A stretch of 64,000 bases of DNA from positions 124,001 to 188,000 of the forward strand of contig NZ_AYMP01000024.1 in assembly GCF_000633515.1 (NCBI RefSeq), in the 5' to 3' direction. This DNA is from Morganella morganii H1r (lineage in GTDB: Bacteria; Pseudomonadota; Gammaproteobacteria; Enterobacterales; Enterobacteriaceae). This document shows, piece by piece, positions 36,038 to 45,344 of this stretch. The position numbers and the translations under genes were made by a program. The notes beneath the pieces were generated by a model. It had not been told where the DNA came from. It ran no database searches and saw nothing but the letters and a program-made list of their open reading frames with translations. Each line of letters opens with the position of its first letter. The stretch's first letter is position 1.

Positions 36038-36925
36038 ATGCGGATTATTGAAACTGCGCTGATCCTGCGCAAAGAGATTGCCCGTCTGCGGACTGACGGC
36101 AAACGTGTTGCGTTTATCCCGACCATGGGAAACCTGCATGACGGCCACCTGGCACTGGTAAAAGAAGCCCGTGCACAGGCAGATATTGTCGTGGTGTCTG
36201 TCTTTGTCAACCCGCTCCAGTTCCCCCGTGAAGATGATTTGCAGCGCTATCCGCGCACACTGCAGGCAGACTGCGAGAAACTGAGCAAAGCGCAGGTGGA
36301 TCTGGTGTATGCCCCGGCGGTCAGTGATGTCTATCCGCACGGGTTAGCTCACCAGACTCTGGTGATGGTACCGCCGCTGGTCAGCCAGTGTGATGAACCG
36401 CATCAGCGTACCCGTCTGCGCGGTATCGCCACCGTGATGTGCAAGCTGTTCAATCTGGTGCAGCCGGATATCGTTTTCTTCGGCGCCAATGATCATCCGC
36501 GCTTCCTGACTATCCGCCATCTGATCCGTGACCTGAATTATGATATCGCACTGGCGACCATTCCGACCGTCCGGGAAAAAACCGGGCTGGCACTCAGCTC
36601 CTGCAATACCCTGCTGAATAAAGAGGAAAAAGAGGCGGCACCGCGTCTGTATCAGGTTATGCAGACCCTCGCGGATATGATCCGTGAACGCCCGAGTGCT
36701 ATTGCCGAAAGTCTGGATAATGCCCGTGACGACTTAAACCGTGCCGGATTCCGCGATATCAGCCTGGAAATCTGTGATGCTGATGACCTGGAAGCGGTGC
36801 GCGTCAACAGTGAGAAAGCGGTGATTCTGGCCTCTGCCCGGCTGGGAAATATCCGCCTGATCGACTGCCTGCATGTTAACATGCCGAACCCGGCAGGCAG
36901 TGAGACGGCCTCTCCGTCACTGTAA
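36038..36925 (+). CDS. panC: PanC-like protein with lost catalytic motifs, probably not a working pantothenate synthetase
   Basis: The 295-residue frame is homologous to pantothenate synthetase along its length. It keeps the HIGH-type IPTMGNLHDGHLALV and FVNPLQF. Key motifs are altered: the usual GEKDFQQLALIR reads GANDHPRFLTIR (Lys to Asn, and the Gln pair lost), SSRN reads SSCN, and the pantoate-loop text GHFRGVST reads TRLRGIAT. These residues bind ATP and pantoate in known PanC structures, so the normal reaction is doubtful. The frame is intact, with an AAGGAG site 7 bases before the start at 36038. The frame opens at 35933, inside folK. No panB or panD is in the window. The gene ends 50 bases inside the convergent zapD. 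A new function or an early stage of decay are both possible. Confidence 0.85.
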   Translation: MRIIETALILRKEIARLRTDGKRVAFIPTMGNLHDGHLALVKEARAQADIVVVSVFVNPLQFPREDDLQRYPRTLQADCEKLSKAQVDLVYAPAVSDVYPHGLAHQTLVMVPPLVSQCDEPHQRTRLRGIATVMCKLFNLVQPDIVFFGANDHPRFLTIRHLIRDLNYDIALATIPTVREKTGLALSSCNTLLNKEEKEAAPRLYQVMQTLADMIRERPSAIAESLDNARDDLNRAGFRDISLEICDADDLEAVRVNSEKAVILASARLGNIRLIDCLHVNMPNPAGSETASPSL

Positions 36926-38249
36926 AATAGTCCTCAATCTGCCTGAAAAGCCCGGTTTCCGGCGTGCTGCTGTAATGATGCAGCCGGAACCAGGCCAGAA
37001 GCCCGTCATAGCGGGCTTTTGTCAGCTCCTGCTCCGCCTGATAATACTGATCCCGCGCATGTGCCACCTCCGGCTGGCTGTTCTGCCCCGCCGCATACCC
37101 CTTTTCCGCCGCCGTTACCTGTAACCGTGCAGCCGCAGCGGCCTGCTCCAGCGCCGCCAGCTGTATACCGCTGCGGCGGAACACCTGATACTGACGCGCC
37201 AGGTCACGCCGGCGTGTCTGTACCAGTGCATCCTGCTCATATTGCGCCTGCTGAATCTGAGCAGACACCTTACGCATCCCCGCCAGATCTTTTCCGCCGC
37301 TGAACAGCGGAACTGACAGATGGATCCCGGCACTGAGGTTACGGTAACGCTGACCCACGGTATCACTGCTGTCTGACCGGGTATCCGACCAGGCGGCAAA
37401 GAGCTGAGCGGACGGCATAAACGCCCCGCGCTGTACCTCTGCCGCCGCTTTTGCCAGCGCAGTTTCCTGCCGTGCCGCCTTGATTTCCGGATGCTCCGCC
37501 AACATCTGTTGTTCCTGTGCCGTATAATCGCCGTCATTCAGTTTCGGCAACCGGAAATCCCCCGCTTTCAGTGCCGGAAGATCCTGCATCCGCAACTGCG
37601 GCAGGCCGGTAAGATCAGACAATATCAGCAACGCATTCAGGCTTTCCGCTTCGGTTTCCGCAACCTGCGCCTGACGCTGCCGCAGGCGGGTACGGGCAGA
37701 TTCAACCTCCGTCACCGTTCCTTCCCCGAGCTGCAAAAGGCGCTGTGCGGCGGTCAGCTGCGCGGTATTCAGCGCCAGCCGGAGCCGGTCTGTTTTCTGT
37801 ATTTCCAGAACACAGGCCAGGTTCAGATACGCAGAAACCAGCCGGTTAATCAGTTCTGCCTGCTGTATCTGTAAGCGGCTCTCTGCGGCTGTGCCGCGTA
37901 TCTGTGCGCTCCGGTACTGATGGTATGCCGTGTAATCAAACAGCGGCTGCGTCACCACCAGGCTGAGGGAATGACTGCTGTAGCGCCGCTGAGTGGTCAC
38001 CGGTGTCCGCTGTGTCAGCCGGTTATACGGCGTGTTCTGGTAACTCAGCCCGGCGGACGGCAGCAGGTGTGATTTTCCGGCAGCAACCTCTGCCTGTTCC
38101 GCCTCATAAGCCTTAGCCGCAGCACTGAATGACAGATCATTGTTCAGCGCGGACTGACGGAGCTCAGATAACGTCACCGCCTGCACACCGGCGGACAACA
38201 GACACAGCAGTGCCGTACAAATGTGTTTTGCAGAATGCATCCGGATCAC
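36876..38249 (-). CDS. zapD: TolC-family outer membrane channel of the protease secretion system
   Basis: The 457-residue protein has a signal peptide (ICTALLCLLSAGVQA) and two outer membrane efflux repeats. The repeats include QPLFDYTAYHQYRSAQ and LSVPLFSGGKDLAGMR. It would form the outer membrane exit duct of the type I secretion system encoded just upstream and resembles AprF/PrtF/ZapD. It is the last gene of the operon, and the last 50 bases of its reading frame overlap the panC-like gene on the other strand. Its start overlaps the adaptor gene by 4 bases. Confidence 0.88.
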   Translation of the reverse strand: MIRMHSAKHICTALLCLLSAGVQAVTLSELRQSALNNDLSFSAAAKAYEAEQAEVAAGKSHLLPSAGLSYQNTPYNRLTQRTPVTTQRRYSSHSLSLVVTQPLFDYTAYHQYRSAQIRGTAAESRLQIQQAELINRLVSAYLNLACVLEIQKTDRLRLALNTAQLTAAQRLLQLGEGTVTEVESARTRLRQRQAQVAETEAESLNALLILSDLTGLPQLRMQDLPALKAGDFRLPKLNDGDYTAQEQQMLAEHPEIKAARQETALAKAAAEVQRGAFMPSAQLFAAWSDTRSDSSDTVGQRYRNLSAGIHLSVPLFSGGKDLAGMRKVSAQIQQAQYEQDALVQTRRRDLARQYQVFRRSGIQLAALEQAAAAARLQVTAAEKGYAAGQNSQPEVAHARDQYYQAEQELTKARYDGLLAWFRLHHYSSTPETGLFRQIEDYFTVTERPSHCLPGSAC

Positions 38250-39553
38250 TCCTCGGTCAGTGCGAAAAAGAGCCGGTCAGTCACAGGCTTAAACAGATAA
38301 CTGAGCAGTGATCGCTCACCGGTGCGGATAAAAATCTCAGCGGGCATACCGGGTTTGACCACCTGAGCCGCCGCCGTTTCCGGCACCGCAATCTGAATCT
38401 GATAGTAAGGCTCCCCGTTTGCCGGATTGATCAGACGATCGGCGGAAATCATTGTCAGTTCGCCACGCAGTTTGGGTGTCAGGTTCTGATTGAATGCAGT
38501 AAACAGCAGATCAGCACTCTGACCGGGAGCGACTTTATCTATCCACTGTGGTGATAATTTACCTTCAATAATCAGCGTCTGCTGCGCCGGCACTACCGAC
38601 ATCAGTTTTTCCCCGGCTTGCACCACACCGCCTGCGGTAAACACAGACACATCCATAACAGTGCCGGTCACCGGCGCGGTGATAACATGCTGTTCCAGCC
38701 GATCATTCTCAATAACCTGCTGTTTTTTAAGCTCACTGCGCTGAACTGACAGGCGTGATAATTCCTCGCGGATCCCGCTGTGAAAAGCCGCCCGCCGCTG
38801 TGTGATCTGCTCTGTCTGCGTGGCTTTTTCTTCCTCTGCACGGCTTATCTGTAACCGGGTGTCATCCGCCTGATTGCGCAGTGCCGCACTTTCCCGGCGG
38901 ATCTCCTGATAGCGGTGGTGCGCCAGATACCCCTCATCCGCCAGCGATTTAAGATTTTCCGCCTGTGCCGTCAGGCTGTCCGCCTGTTGCGCAGTACTGC
39001 GGGCAATATCCCGCAGAGTAATAAGCCGCCGTGTCAGGCCGTCAACCGTGATCTGACGCGCCTGAAGCTCACTCTCCAGTTCAAGACGCCGGTCCGTGAG
39101 CAGTGCATTCTGAGCCTGTAATTGTGCCCGGCCATACGCAGACGGTGCATAAAACACATCATCCTCCGCCGGGGCAAATACCGCTTCACCGCGCAGTTCT
39201 GCCTCCAGCCGCCGTTGGATCAGTAATGTGCTGTCGAGCTGCTCTGCCAGCGACACCGCCTGAGCCTGAGACTGCACCGGGCGCAGCCGTACCAGTACCT
39301 GATCTTTTTCCGCCCGCTGGCCGTTCTGCACATAAATATCAGAAATCACGCCATCCGCCGGAGACTGCACCTGCTTGATATTACCGGCAATCACAACCGT
39401 TCCTGATGCGGCAACTCCCTGATCCAGCGGTGCAAATCCCGCCCATAACAGAAAACCGGCAAGGCCCAGGACAACCACGTATTTCCCCGCCCGCTGATAC
39501 CTGCCGGTATCGGTTTTTACCTCCGGCGCCCCGGACAACCATTTAGTGATCAT
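38246..39553 (-). CDS. zapC: HlyD-family membrane fusion protein of the protease secretion system
   Basis: This periplasmic adaptor of type I secretion has 435 residues from the chosen start. One membrane helix lies near the N-terminus (YVVVLGLAGFLLWAGFAPL), followed by the lipoyl-like half (ASGTVVIAGNIKQVQSPADG), a long coiled coil and the second lipoyl half (VITAPVTGTVMDVSVFTAGG). The frame is open to 39631, but the ATG at 39553 (MITKWLSGAPEV) has an AGG-containing site and overlaps the ABC gene by 11 bases, which suggests coupling. It resembles AprE/PrtE. Confidence 0.87.
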   Translation of the reverse strand: MITKWLSGAPEVKTDTGRYQRAGKYVVVLGLAGFLLWAGFAPLDQGVAASGTVVIAGNIKQVQSPADGVISDIYVQNGQRAEKDQVLVRLRPVQSQAQAVSLAEQLDSTLLIQRRLEAELRGEAVFAPAEDDVFYAPSAYGRAQLQAQNALLTDRRLELESELQARQITVDGLTRRLITLRDIARSTAQQADSLTAQAENLKSLADEGYLAHHRYQEIRRESAALRNQADDTRLQISRAEEEKATQTEQITQRRAAFHSGIREELSRLSVQRSELKKQQVIENDRLEQHVITAPVTGTVMDVSVFTAGGVVQAGEKLMSVVPAQQTLIIEGKLSPQWIDKVAPGQSADLLFTAFNQNLTPKLRGELTMISADRLINPANGEPYYQIQIAVPETAAAQVVKPGMPAEIFIRTGERSLLSYLFKPVTDRLFFALTEE

Positions 39554-41249
39554 TATTTTTACCTGCCTGATTATTAAGCGTTTCAATGACCTTCTCCGCC
39601 GGGCCAAAAAGCTGCATCCGTCCGCCTGCAAGCAGCAGCAGCTTGTCCGTCACGGACAGCAGCGGTTTATGGTGAGTAATAAGCACAATGGTTTTTCCCT
39701 GATTTTTCAGGGTATTCATGGCAGTTAACAGCGCACTGAGCCCGGCCTCATCCAGCGCAGCATTGGGTTCATCGAGAATGATCAGTGCCGGTGAACCGTA
39801 CAATGCCCGCGCCAGTGCGATCCGCTGCCGCTGACCGCCGGAAAGGCCGGTGCCGTCAGCCCCGGTCAGGGTTTCATAGCCCTGCGGCAGTTGCAGGATC
39901 AATTCATGTACCTGTGCCAGTTGCGCCGCACGGATGATATTTTCCGGATCAGCATCCGGGTCAAAACGGGCGATATTATCGGCGATTGTGCCGGGAAAAA
40001 GCGCAATTTCCTGGGGAAGATAACCGATATATTTGCCGGACACCGTTTTGTCCTGCTGACAGAGATCTGCTCCGTCCAGCCGGACAGCCCCGCGTGTTGC
40101 AGGCCATAACCCGGCGAGCAGTTTTGCCAGTGCCGATTTTCCGGCACCTGACGGGCCGATGATCCCCAGCGCCTCCCCCGGTACGAGGCTGAAATGCAAA
40201 TTGTGCAGCTGCGGCGTGTCAGCGCCGGGATAACCCGCCTGCATCACGGAGACAGACAAATTACCCTGAGGAACCGGCAGTGCCAGTTTCTGCAGTGGTT
40301 GCGGGTGAGCCGCCAGCAACCCCGTAAGCCGCTGATACGCAAGCCTGCTCTCTTTCGCACTTTTCCACACACCGGTAACCTGTTCGACCGGCGACAGTGC
40401 ACGTCCCAGCAAAATCGACCCGGCAATCATCATGCCGGGTGAAATGGTGTTATCCAGCGCCAGCCAGCCGCCCAGCCCCAGCATCAGGGATTGCAGGATC
40501 AGGCGCACAGTTTTGGTGGTTGTCATGATTTTTGCTGAATAATCAATGGCCTGCGTCTGTTCCTTCAAACTATCGCAATGCCGGTTCAGCCAGCGCTGAC
40601 GCAGATACTGCTGCATTCCCATCGCGTCAGCCGTCTCCGGATGAGCAAAATGGCTGCCCTGCATGCCCTGTGCGGCGGAGGAACTGCGGTTTGCGGCGGT
40701 CAGCGGCGGCCCGGACAGCCGTTCATTGAGCAATGCAAGCGCAATCAGCACGGCGGCACCGCCGCAGGCAAACAATCCCAGCCACGGATTAAACAGCGCG
40801 ATTACCAGCAGATAAAGCGGGAACCAGGGCAGATCGAGAAAGGCAAAAATACCGTTGCCTGTCATAAAGCGGCGCAGGATCATCAGATCGGTCTGTGCCT
40901 GTAACGGCAGATGCCCCGGCGTGCGGTGCAGTTTTGCCTGAAATGCGGCATCGTAAACCCGGCTGTTCAGCGCCAGATCGAACTGGTTACTCATGCGGAT
41001 CACCAGCATATTGCGCAGATAATCGAGGCCGCCGGTCAGCGCCAGTAATCCGGCCATTATCAGCGTCAGCATCAGCAGCGTCATTTCATTGCCGGAAGGC
41101 AGAACGCGGTCGTACACCTGCAGCATATACACAGACGGCACCAGCATCAGCAGATTAATCAGCGCACTGAACACTGCCAGTGAGGTAAACAGGGACTTAC
41201 GGGCGGCAATAAATGCCGTAATATCATTTCTGGTTTTCCCGGAAAGCAT
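39543..41249 (-). CDS. zapB: Type I secretion ABC transporter (PrtD/AprD family)
   Basis: The 568-residue fused membrane-ATPase half transporter energises protease export. About six membrane helices occupy residues 1-290. The ATPase has Walker A GPSGAGKS (365-372), the signature LSGGQRQRIALARAL and Walker B LIILDEPNAALD. It lacks the N-terminal peptidase-like domain of HlyB, as is usual for serralysin exporters. It lies 70 bases after the inhibitor gene in the same direction. Confidence 0.9.
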   Translation of the reverse strand: MLSGKTRNDITAFIAARKSLFTSLAVFSALINLLMLVPSVYMLQVYDRVLPSGNEMTLLMLTLIMAGLLALTGGLDYLRNMLVIRMSNQFDLALNSRVYDAAFQAKLHRTPGHLPLQAQTDLMILRRFMTGNGIFAFLDLPWFPLYLLVIALFNPWLGLFACGGAAVLIALALLNERLSGPPLTAANRSSSAAQGMQGSHFAHPETADAMGMQQYLRQRWLNRHCDSLKEQTQAIDYSAKIMTTTKTVRLILQSLMLGLGGWLALDNTISPGMMIAGSILLGRALSPVEQVTGVWKSAKESRLAYQRLTGLLAAHPQPLQKLALPVPQGNLSVSVMQAGYPGADTPQLHNLHFSLVPGEALGIIGPSGAGKSALAKLLAGLWPATRGAVRLDGADLCQQDKTVSGKYIGYLPQEIALFPGTIADNIARFDPDADPENIIRAAQLAQVHELILQLPQGYETLTGADGTGLSGGQRQRIALARALYGSPALIILDEPNAALDEAGLSALLTAMNTLKNQGKTIVLITHHKPLLSVTDKLLLLAGGRMQLFGPAEKVIETLNNQAGKNNDH

Positions 41250-41319
41250 ACACAGGGACTCCGCCCGGCATATCTGCCGGGATTGATAGTATTAATCACA
41301 GGGTAAAAAAGAGAGAAAA

Positions 41320-41664
41320 TTACTCTTTCAGAAGACGTGCGCCATTGTCATGCCAGATTTCCGCACAGTAACGGCCGGGGGCTTCAGCGGAAAAGAAATA
41401 ACGGGTAGTGCCGTCTGCGCTGAGAAACGCAATGCCGTCCGGCGCCGGACGCCAGGCCGTTATCTGCGGCTGTGCCGTGAAATGCAGCTGAAACCCGTCT
41501 GCTGCGCTGTCGGGAACCGTAGTGAGTTCGACCGGCAGCGTCTGCCCGTCCTCCGTAAACTGCCAGTGACCCTGAAGATCTTCCGGCGCGGGAATTTTCT
41601 GGCTGATTGCCGCACTCTGCCCTGATAACAGCAACAAAAACAATAATGACCGGGAAATTTGCAT
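41320..41664 (-). CDS. inh: Periplasmic metalloprotease inhibitor (Inh/AprI family)
   Basis: The 114-residue protein has a signal peptide (SLLFLLLLSGQSAA). The mature domain contains LQGHWQFTEDG near its start and paired cysteine-type text near RYCAEIW. It resembles the small beta-barrel inhibitors that block serralysins inside the cell until secretion. I start at 41664 (MQISRSLLF) because AGGA lies upstream; the frame is open into the protease gene to 41742. It sits between the protease and the exporter, as in Serratia and Pseudomonas clusters. Confidence 0.72.
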   Translation of the reverse strand: MQISRSLLFLLLLSGQSAAISQKIPAPEDLQGHWQFTEDGQTLPVELTTVPDSAADGFQLHFTAQPQITAWRPAPDGIAFLSADGTTRYFFSAEAPGRYCAEIWHDNGARLLKE

Positions 41665-41716
41665 AGTGAATTCCTGAATGCTGCGGACGCCGCACCGGCC
41701 GCGCCCGCCTGCTGCG

Positions 41717-43171
41717 TTAAACGATAAAGTCAGTGTGAACATTCACCATACCGGTGATATCCACTTTAAAATCAGGCTGACACTGATTTCCGCTGATATT
41801 AATCAGCAGTTCAGTCAGGTTCAGCCCGTCATCATAGCGGAGCACCGTTTCCCCGGCCGCACCGGTAAATTCATCGGTGAAATAAAGGAATTTGTCCCCG
41901 GCGCTGTTCTGATTAAGCCCCTGCAGGTCGATTCTGTCCAGGCCGGTTGAAAAATCACGGATATGATCCGGACGGTCATACAGAGAATCCGTCACCGCCG
42001 AGAACACGAAAATATCGTTCCCGGTACCGCCCCACAACTGATCCTGCCCGGCCCCGCCGTACAACACATCATCCCCGCCGTTCCCCATCAGGATGTTGTC
42101 TGCATCATTGCCGATAATCACATCATTTCCGCGCCCGCCAAACGCATTTTCAATCACCACACCGTGAGCGATCGACACATTCCCTGTCAGACCGCCGACA
42201 TCCGAAAAATCCCCTTCACGCAGGGATATTTTCTGATCCTGCTTATAACGGGAGAAATTCAGGGTGTCATTACCGCCGCCGTCCCAGACGGTAAAAATAA
42301 GCTTATCTGTGGCATTTTTGGCAGAGTAATAATCACGGCCGGCATTGGAATCAAACCCGTATACCGTGTCATCCGTGCGGATGTTATAATTTGCGCCATA
42401 CAGTTTCTGAATCGCGGTAATATCATCCAGCAGCGGTGCGGAAGCATAGTACCCTTTGTGATCCGCACCGGTGATTTTCTCACTCCAGTAACTCATCACG
42501 CTGTACTGACGGGTATCCTCGGCATAATCCGCATCTTTATAGGAAGGACGCCCCTGATCGGCGTTATAATTACCCGGATGATTTAACCCGAGGGTATGAC
42601 CGATTTCATGGGTAAACGTCAGACGCCCGTAATTTCCGGTTTTCGGTGTCACATTGAGTGCCCCCGGGTCTGAGCCGTACCAGGACTGACCGGAAACATC
42701 AAAGCCCCGCGAATCGGTGTACGGATCGCCAAAGTCATCTTTGGTGTGCGGCAGCCAGGCGTATCCCTGTGTATATTTATCATTAATATAACCAAAGGTG
42801 ATATTGGTGTAGATATCTCCCCGGCCTGCATCCACTTCAGTAAAAGTAATGTTTGCCACGTCAGCCCATGACTGCAGTGATAACCGGGCCTGATCTTTCT
42901 GATAGTCATTAAAACCGTGTAACCCGGTGTTTCCTGCCGCGTTATAATACATCCCTTCCCATGTCGGGAATGAATAAGTGATTTCCGCCGGTTGCCCGAG
43001 CACTCCTGCGCCATTCCAGCCGGTATTGGTTCTGACAATCTGACTGCCCGCATCAAAGGCATCATATGAAATTTTATTATTAATCCAGCGTCCGTTACCC
43101 CGTCCCGGGCTGCTTAATATATCATCGACCAACGACCATCCGTCTTCCCTGCCGTATGCAGCGATACCCAT
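41717..43171 (-). CDS. zapA: Serralysin-type RTX zinc metalloprotease (ZapA-like)
   Basis: The 484-residue secreted protease has the metzincin site HEIGHTLGLNH (H188, E189, H192, H198) and a Met-turn SVMSYW (M226). Glycine-rich calcium-binding RTX repeats span about residues 345-386 (GGRGND, GNGGDD, GGAGQD, GGTGND). There is no N-terminal signal peptide. The C-terminus, ending in DFIV after an acidic-hydrophobic segment, is the expected type I secretion signal. It resembles Proteus ZapA (mirabilysin), which cleaves antibodies and host peptides. This ZapA is unrelated to the division protein of the same name. It heads an operon with an inhibitor and a complete exporter. Confidence 0.93.
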   Translation of the reverse strand: MGIAAYGREDGWSLVDDILSSPGRGNGRWINNKISYDAFDAGSQIVRTNTGWNGAGVLGQPAEITYSFPTWEGMYYNAAGNTGLHGFNDYQKDQARLSLQSWADVANITFTEVDAGRGDIYTNITFGYINDKYTQGYAWLPHTKDDFGDPYTDSRGFDVSGQSWYGSDPGALNVTPKTGNYGRLTFTHEIGHTLGLNHPGNYNADQGRPSYKDADYAEDTRQYSVMSYWSEKITGADHKGYYASAPLLDDITAIQKLYGANYNIRTDDTVYGFDSNAGRDYYSAKNATDKLIFTVWDGGGNDTLNFSRYKQDQKISLREGDFSDVGGLTGNVSIAHGVVIENAFGGRGNDVIIGNDADNILMGNGGDDVLYGGAGQDQLWGGTGNDIFVFSAVTDSLYDRPDHIRDFSTGLDRIDLQGLNQNSAGDKFLYFTDEFTGAAGETVLRYDDGLNLTELLINISGNQCQPDFKVDITGMVNVHTDFIV

Positions 43172-43420
43172 AAAAATATCTCCGAATGTAATAATGAAAC
43201 AGAATGAAATTTATCCTTAAACATCAGTACACAGCCGGTTTTTACCAGCCCGCACACGATAAACACATTAATTTAATTAATCTATGTGGCGGGAGATAAA
43301 TACATACTAATCCTGTGATTTAACTTTGGCAGTGGCGGGAACGGGAGAAGGTCTGTATAAATCGGAGATAAACCGAGGAAAAGTAATTACATAGCGCAGG
43401 GAAATAATAAGGGCAGATAC

Positions 43421-43447
43421 AAAAAGCCCGGCAACGATGTGCCGGGC
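43421..43447 (-). terminator. Intrinsic terminator of yadGH
   Basis: On the minus strand GCCCGGCA and TGCCGGGC pair across a 6-base loop, followed by TTTTT. It lies 19 bases beyond the yadH stop. Confidence 0.88.
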
Positions 43448-43466
43448 GGATTATCAGAAAGCAGGA

Positions 43467-44237
43467 TCAGGTTCTCAGTCCGCGCCCTTTCTCAATCAGG
43501 CGCCAGGTGAGCAGATAAAATACCGCAATAAACAGGCTCAGCACCCCGAGAGTGGTGGTCAGAGAGACATCACTGATACCGAGAAAACCATAACGGAAGC
43601 CGCTGATCATATAAACAATCGGGTTCAGTTTGGACACCGCCTGCCAGAATGCAGGTAACAGCGTCAGGGAGTAAAACACCCCGCCCAGATAGGTCAGCGG
43701 TGTCAGGACAAACGTCGGGATAATACTGATATCATCAAAGCTTTTCGCAAACAGCGCGTTAAGCAGCCCCGCCAGCGAGAACAGAATGGAAGTCATCAGC
43801 AGCGTGGTAATGATCATAAACCAGGAGTGGATCTGTAACGGCACAAAGAACAGAGATACTAATGTGACCAGGATCCCGACCAGCACACCGCGCGCCACAC
43901 CACCACCGACAAACCCGGCGATAATAACGTGAGTCGGCACCGGTGCCACCAGCAGTTCCTCAATACTTTTCTGGAATTTTGCACCGAAAAAAGAAGAGGA
44001 TACGTTGGCATAGGAGTTCGTAATCACTGACATCATAATCAGGCCGGGCACGATAAACTGCATGTAACCGACACCGCCCATTTCACCAATCCGGTTACCG
44101 ATAAGATTACCGAAAATAATAAAATAGAGCGACATGGTGATCACCGGCGGGATCAGCGTCTGGATCCAAATCCGCATAAAACGGGTGATTTCTTTGCGCC
44201 AGATTGTTTTCAGCGCCACCCAGTACAGCGACATCAT
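43467..44237 (-). CDS. yadH: ABC-2 type transporter permease YadH
   Basis: The 256-residue membrane protein has about six helices and the ABC-2 permease core (FGAKFQKSIEELLVAPVPTH followed by FVGGGVARG). Its length equals that of E. coli YadH. With YadG it forms an exporter whose substrate is unknown. Its start overlaps the yadG stop by 4 bases. Confidence 0.94.
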   Translation of the reverse strand: MMSLYWVALKTIWRKEITRFMRIWIQTLIPPVITMSLYFIIFGNLIGNRIGEMGGVGYMQFIVPGLIMMSVITNSYANVSSSFFGAKFQKSIEELLVAPVPTHVIIAGFVGGGVARGVLVGILVTLVSLFFVPLQIHSWFMIITTLLMTSILFSLAGLLNALFAKSFDDISIIPTFVLTPLTYLGGVFYSLTLLPAFWQAVSKLNPIVYMISGFRYGFLGISDVSLTTTLGVLSLFIAVFYLLTWRLIEKGRGLRT

Positions 44238-45160
44238 TTTGCAGCCTCCAAATCATGATTCACCAGATGCACAAATAATTCCTCCAGCCGGTTTGCTTTG
44301 TTGCGCATACTTAATACATCAATGCCCTGCGCATTCAGCTGGGCAAAAACACCGTTCAGTCCCTGTTCACGACGGACATCCACCTCCAGCGTTGAGGTAT
44401 CAGTCAGCCGGAACGTATAGCCCTCAAGCTGCGGCAGCGGATTTTTCGAGCCCAGATCGAGGATAAAGGTTTCCGATTCCAGCTTACCGAGCAGTGCTTT
44501 CATGCTGGTGTTTTCCACCAGCTCACCGTGCTGGATAATCCCGATATTGCGGCACAGCATTTCTGCTTCCTCGAGATAGTGCGTGGTGAGAATGATCGTG
44601 GTGCCCTGCGCATTCAGGGTTTTGAGGAATCCCCACATGGAGCGGCGCAGTTCAATATCCACCCCGGCGGTCGGTTCGTCGAGGATCAGCAGTTTCGGCT
44701 GGTGCATCAGTGCGCGGGCAATCATCAGGCGGCGCTTCATCCCGCCGGACAGACGCATCGCGCGCTCATCACGTTTCTCCCACAAATCCAGCTGCGTCAG
44801 ATAGGTTTTCGCCCGCTCCTGCGCCAGTTTGTGCGGCACCCCGTAATAACCGGCCTGCTGCAGGACAATCTGCAGCACGGTTTCAAACGGGTTAAAGTTA
44901 AACTCCTGCGGTACCAGGCCGAGCTGACGTTTGGCTAAAACCAGGTCGGTATCGATGTCATAACCGAACACGGAGACTTTCCCGCCGGTTTTATTCACCA
45001 GCGAACTGATGATCCCGATGGTGGTGGATTTTCCCGCGCCGTTCGGACCCAGCAGGGCGTAGAAATCGCCGGCACTGACCTTGAGGTCAATTCCCCGTAA
45101 AGCCTGCACGCCGCCCGCATACTGCTTGGTTAATTGTGATATTTCCAGTGCATAGGTCAT
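44234..45160 (-). CDS. yadG: ABC transporter ATP-binding protein YadG
   Basis: The 308-residue ATPase has Walker A GPNGAGKST, the signature LSGGMKRRL and Walker B LLILDEPTAGVD. A C-terminal extension of about 80 residues is typical of drug or antibiotic export ATPases. Its length equals that of E. coli YadG. It is coupled to yadH and divergent from can, the E. coli arrangement. Confidence 0.94.
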   Translation of the reverse strand: MTYALEISQLTKQYAGGVQALRGIDLKVSAGDFYALLGPNGAGKSTTIGIISSLVNKTGGKVSVFGYDIDTDLVLAKRQLGLVPQEFNFNPFETVLQIVLQQAGYYGVPHKLAQERAKTYLTQLDLWEKRDERAMRLSGGMKRRLMIARALMHQPKLLILDEPTAGVDIELRRSMWGFLKTLNAQGTTIILTTHYLEEAEMLCRNIGIIQHGELVENTSMKALLGKLESETFILDLGSKNPLPQLEGYTFRLTDTSTLEVDVRREQGLNGVFAQLNAQGIDVLSMRNKANRLEELFVHLVNHDLEAAK

Positions 45161-45344
45161 AACAGAAAAATACCTTTTTAATTTATAAATTTGGGTGCAA
45201 TATAAACCGCAATAATACCTGCGAACCGAAATCGGTTCTTGACAATTCGTCTTCTTTGCTGAAATTATTTAATAACAATTTATTAAAATTTAAATTTTTT
45301 ATACAAAAGATTCTAGCGAAAGGATCTGCAACAGGCTATCCGTC

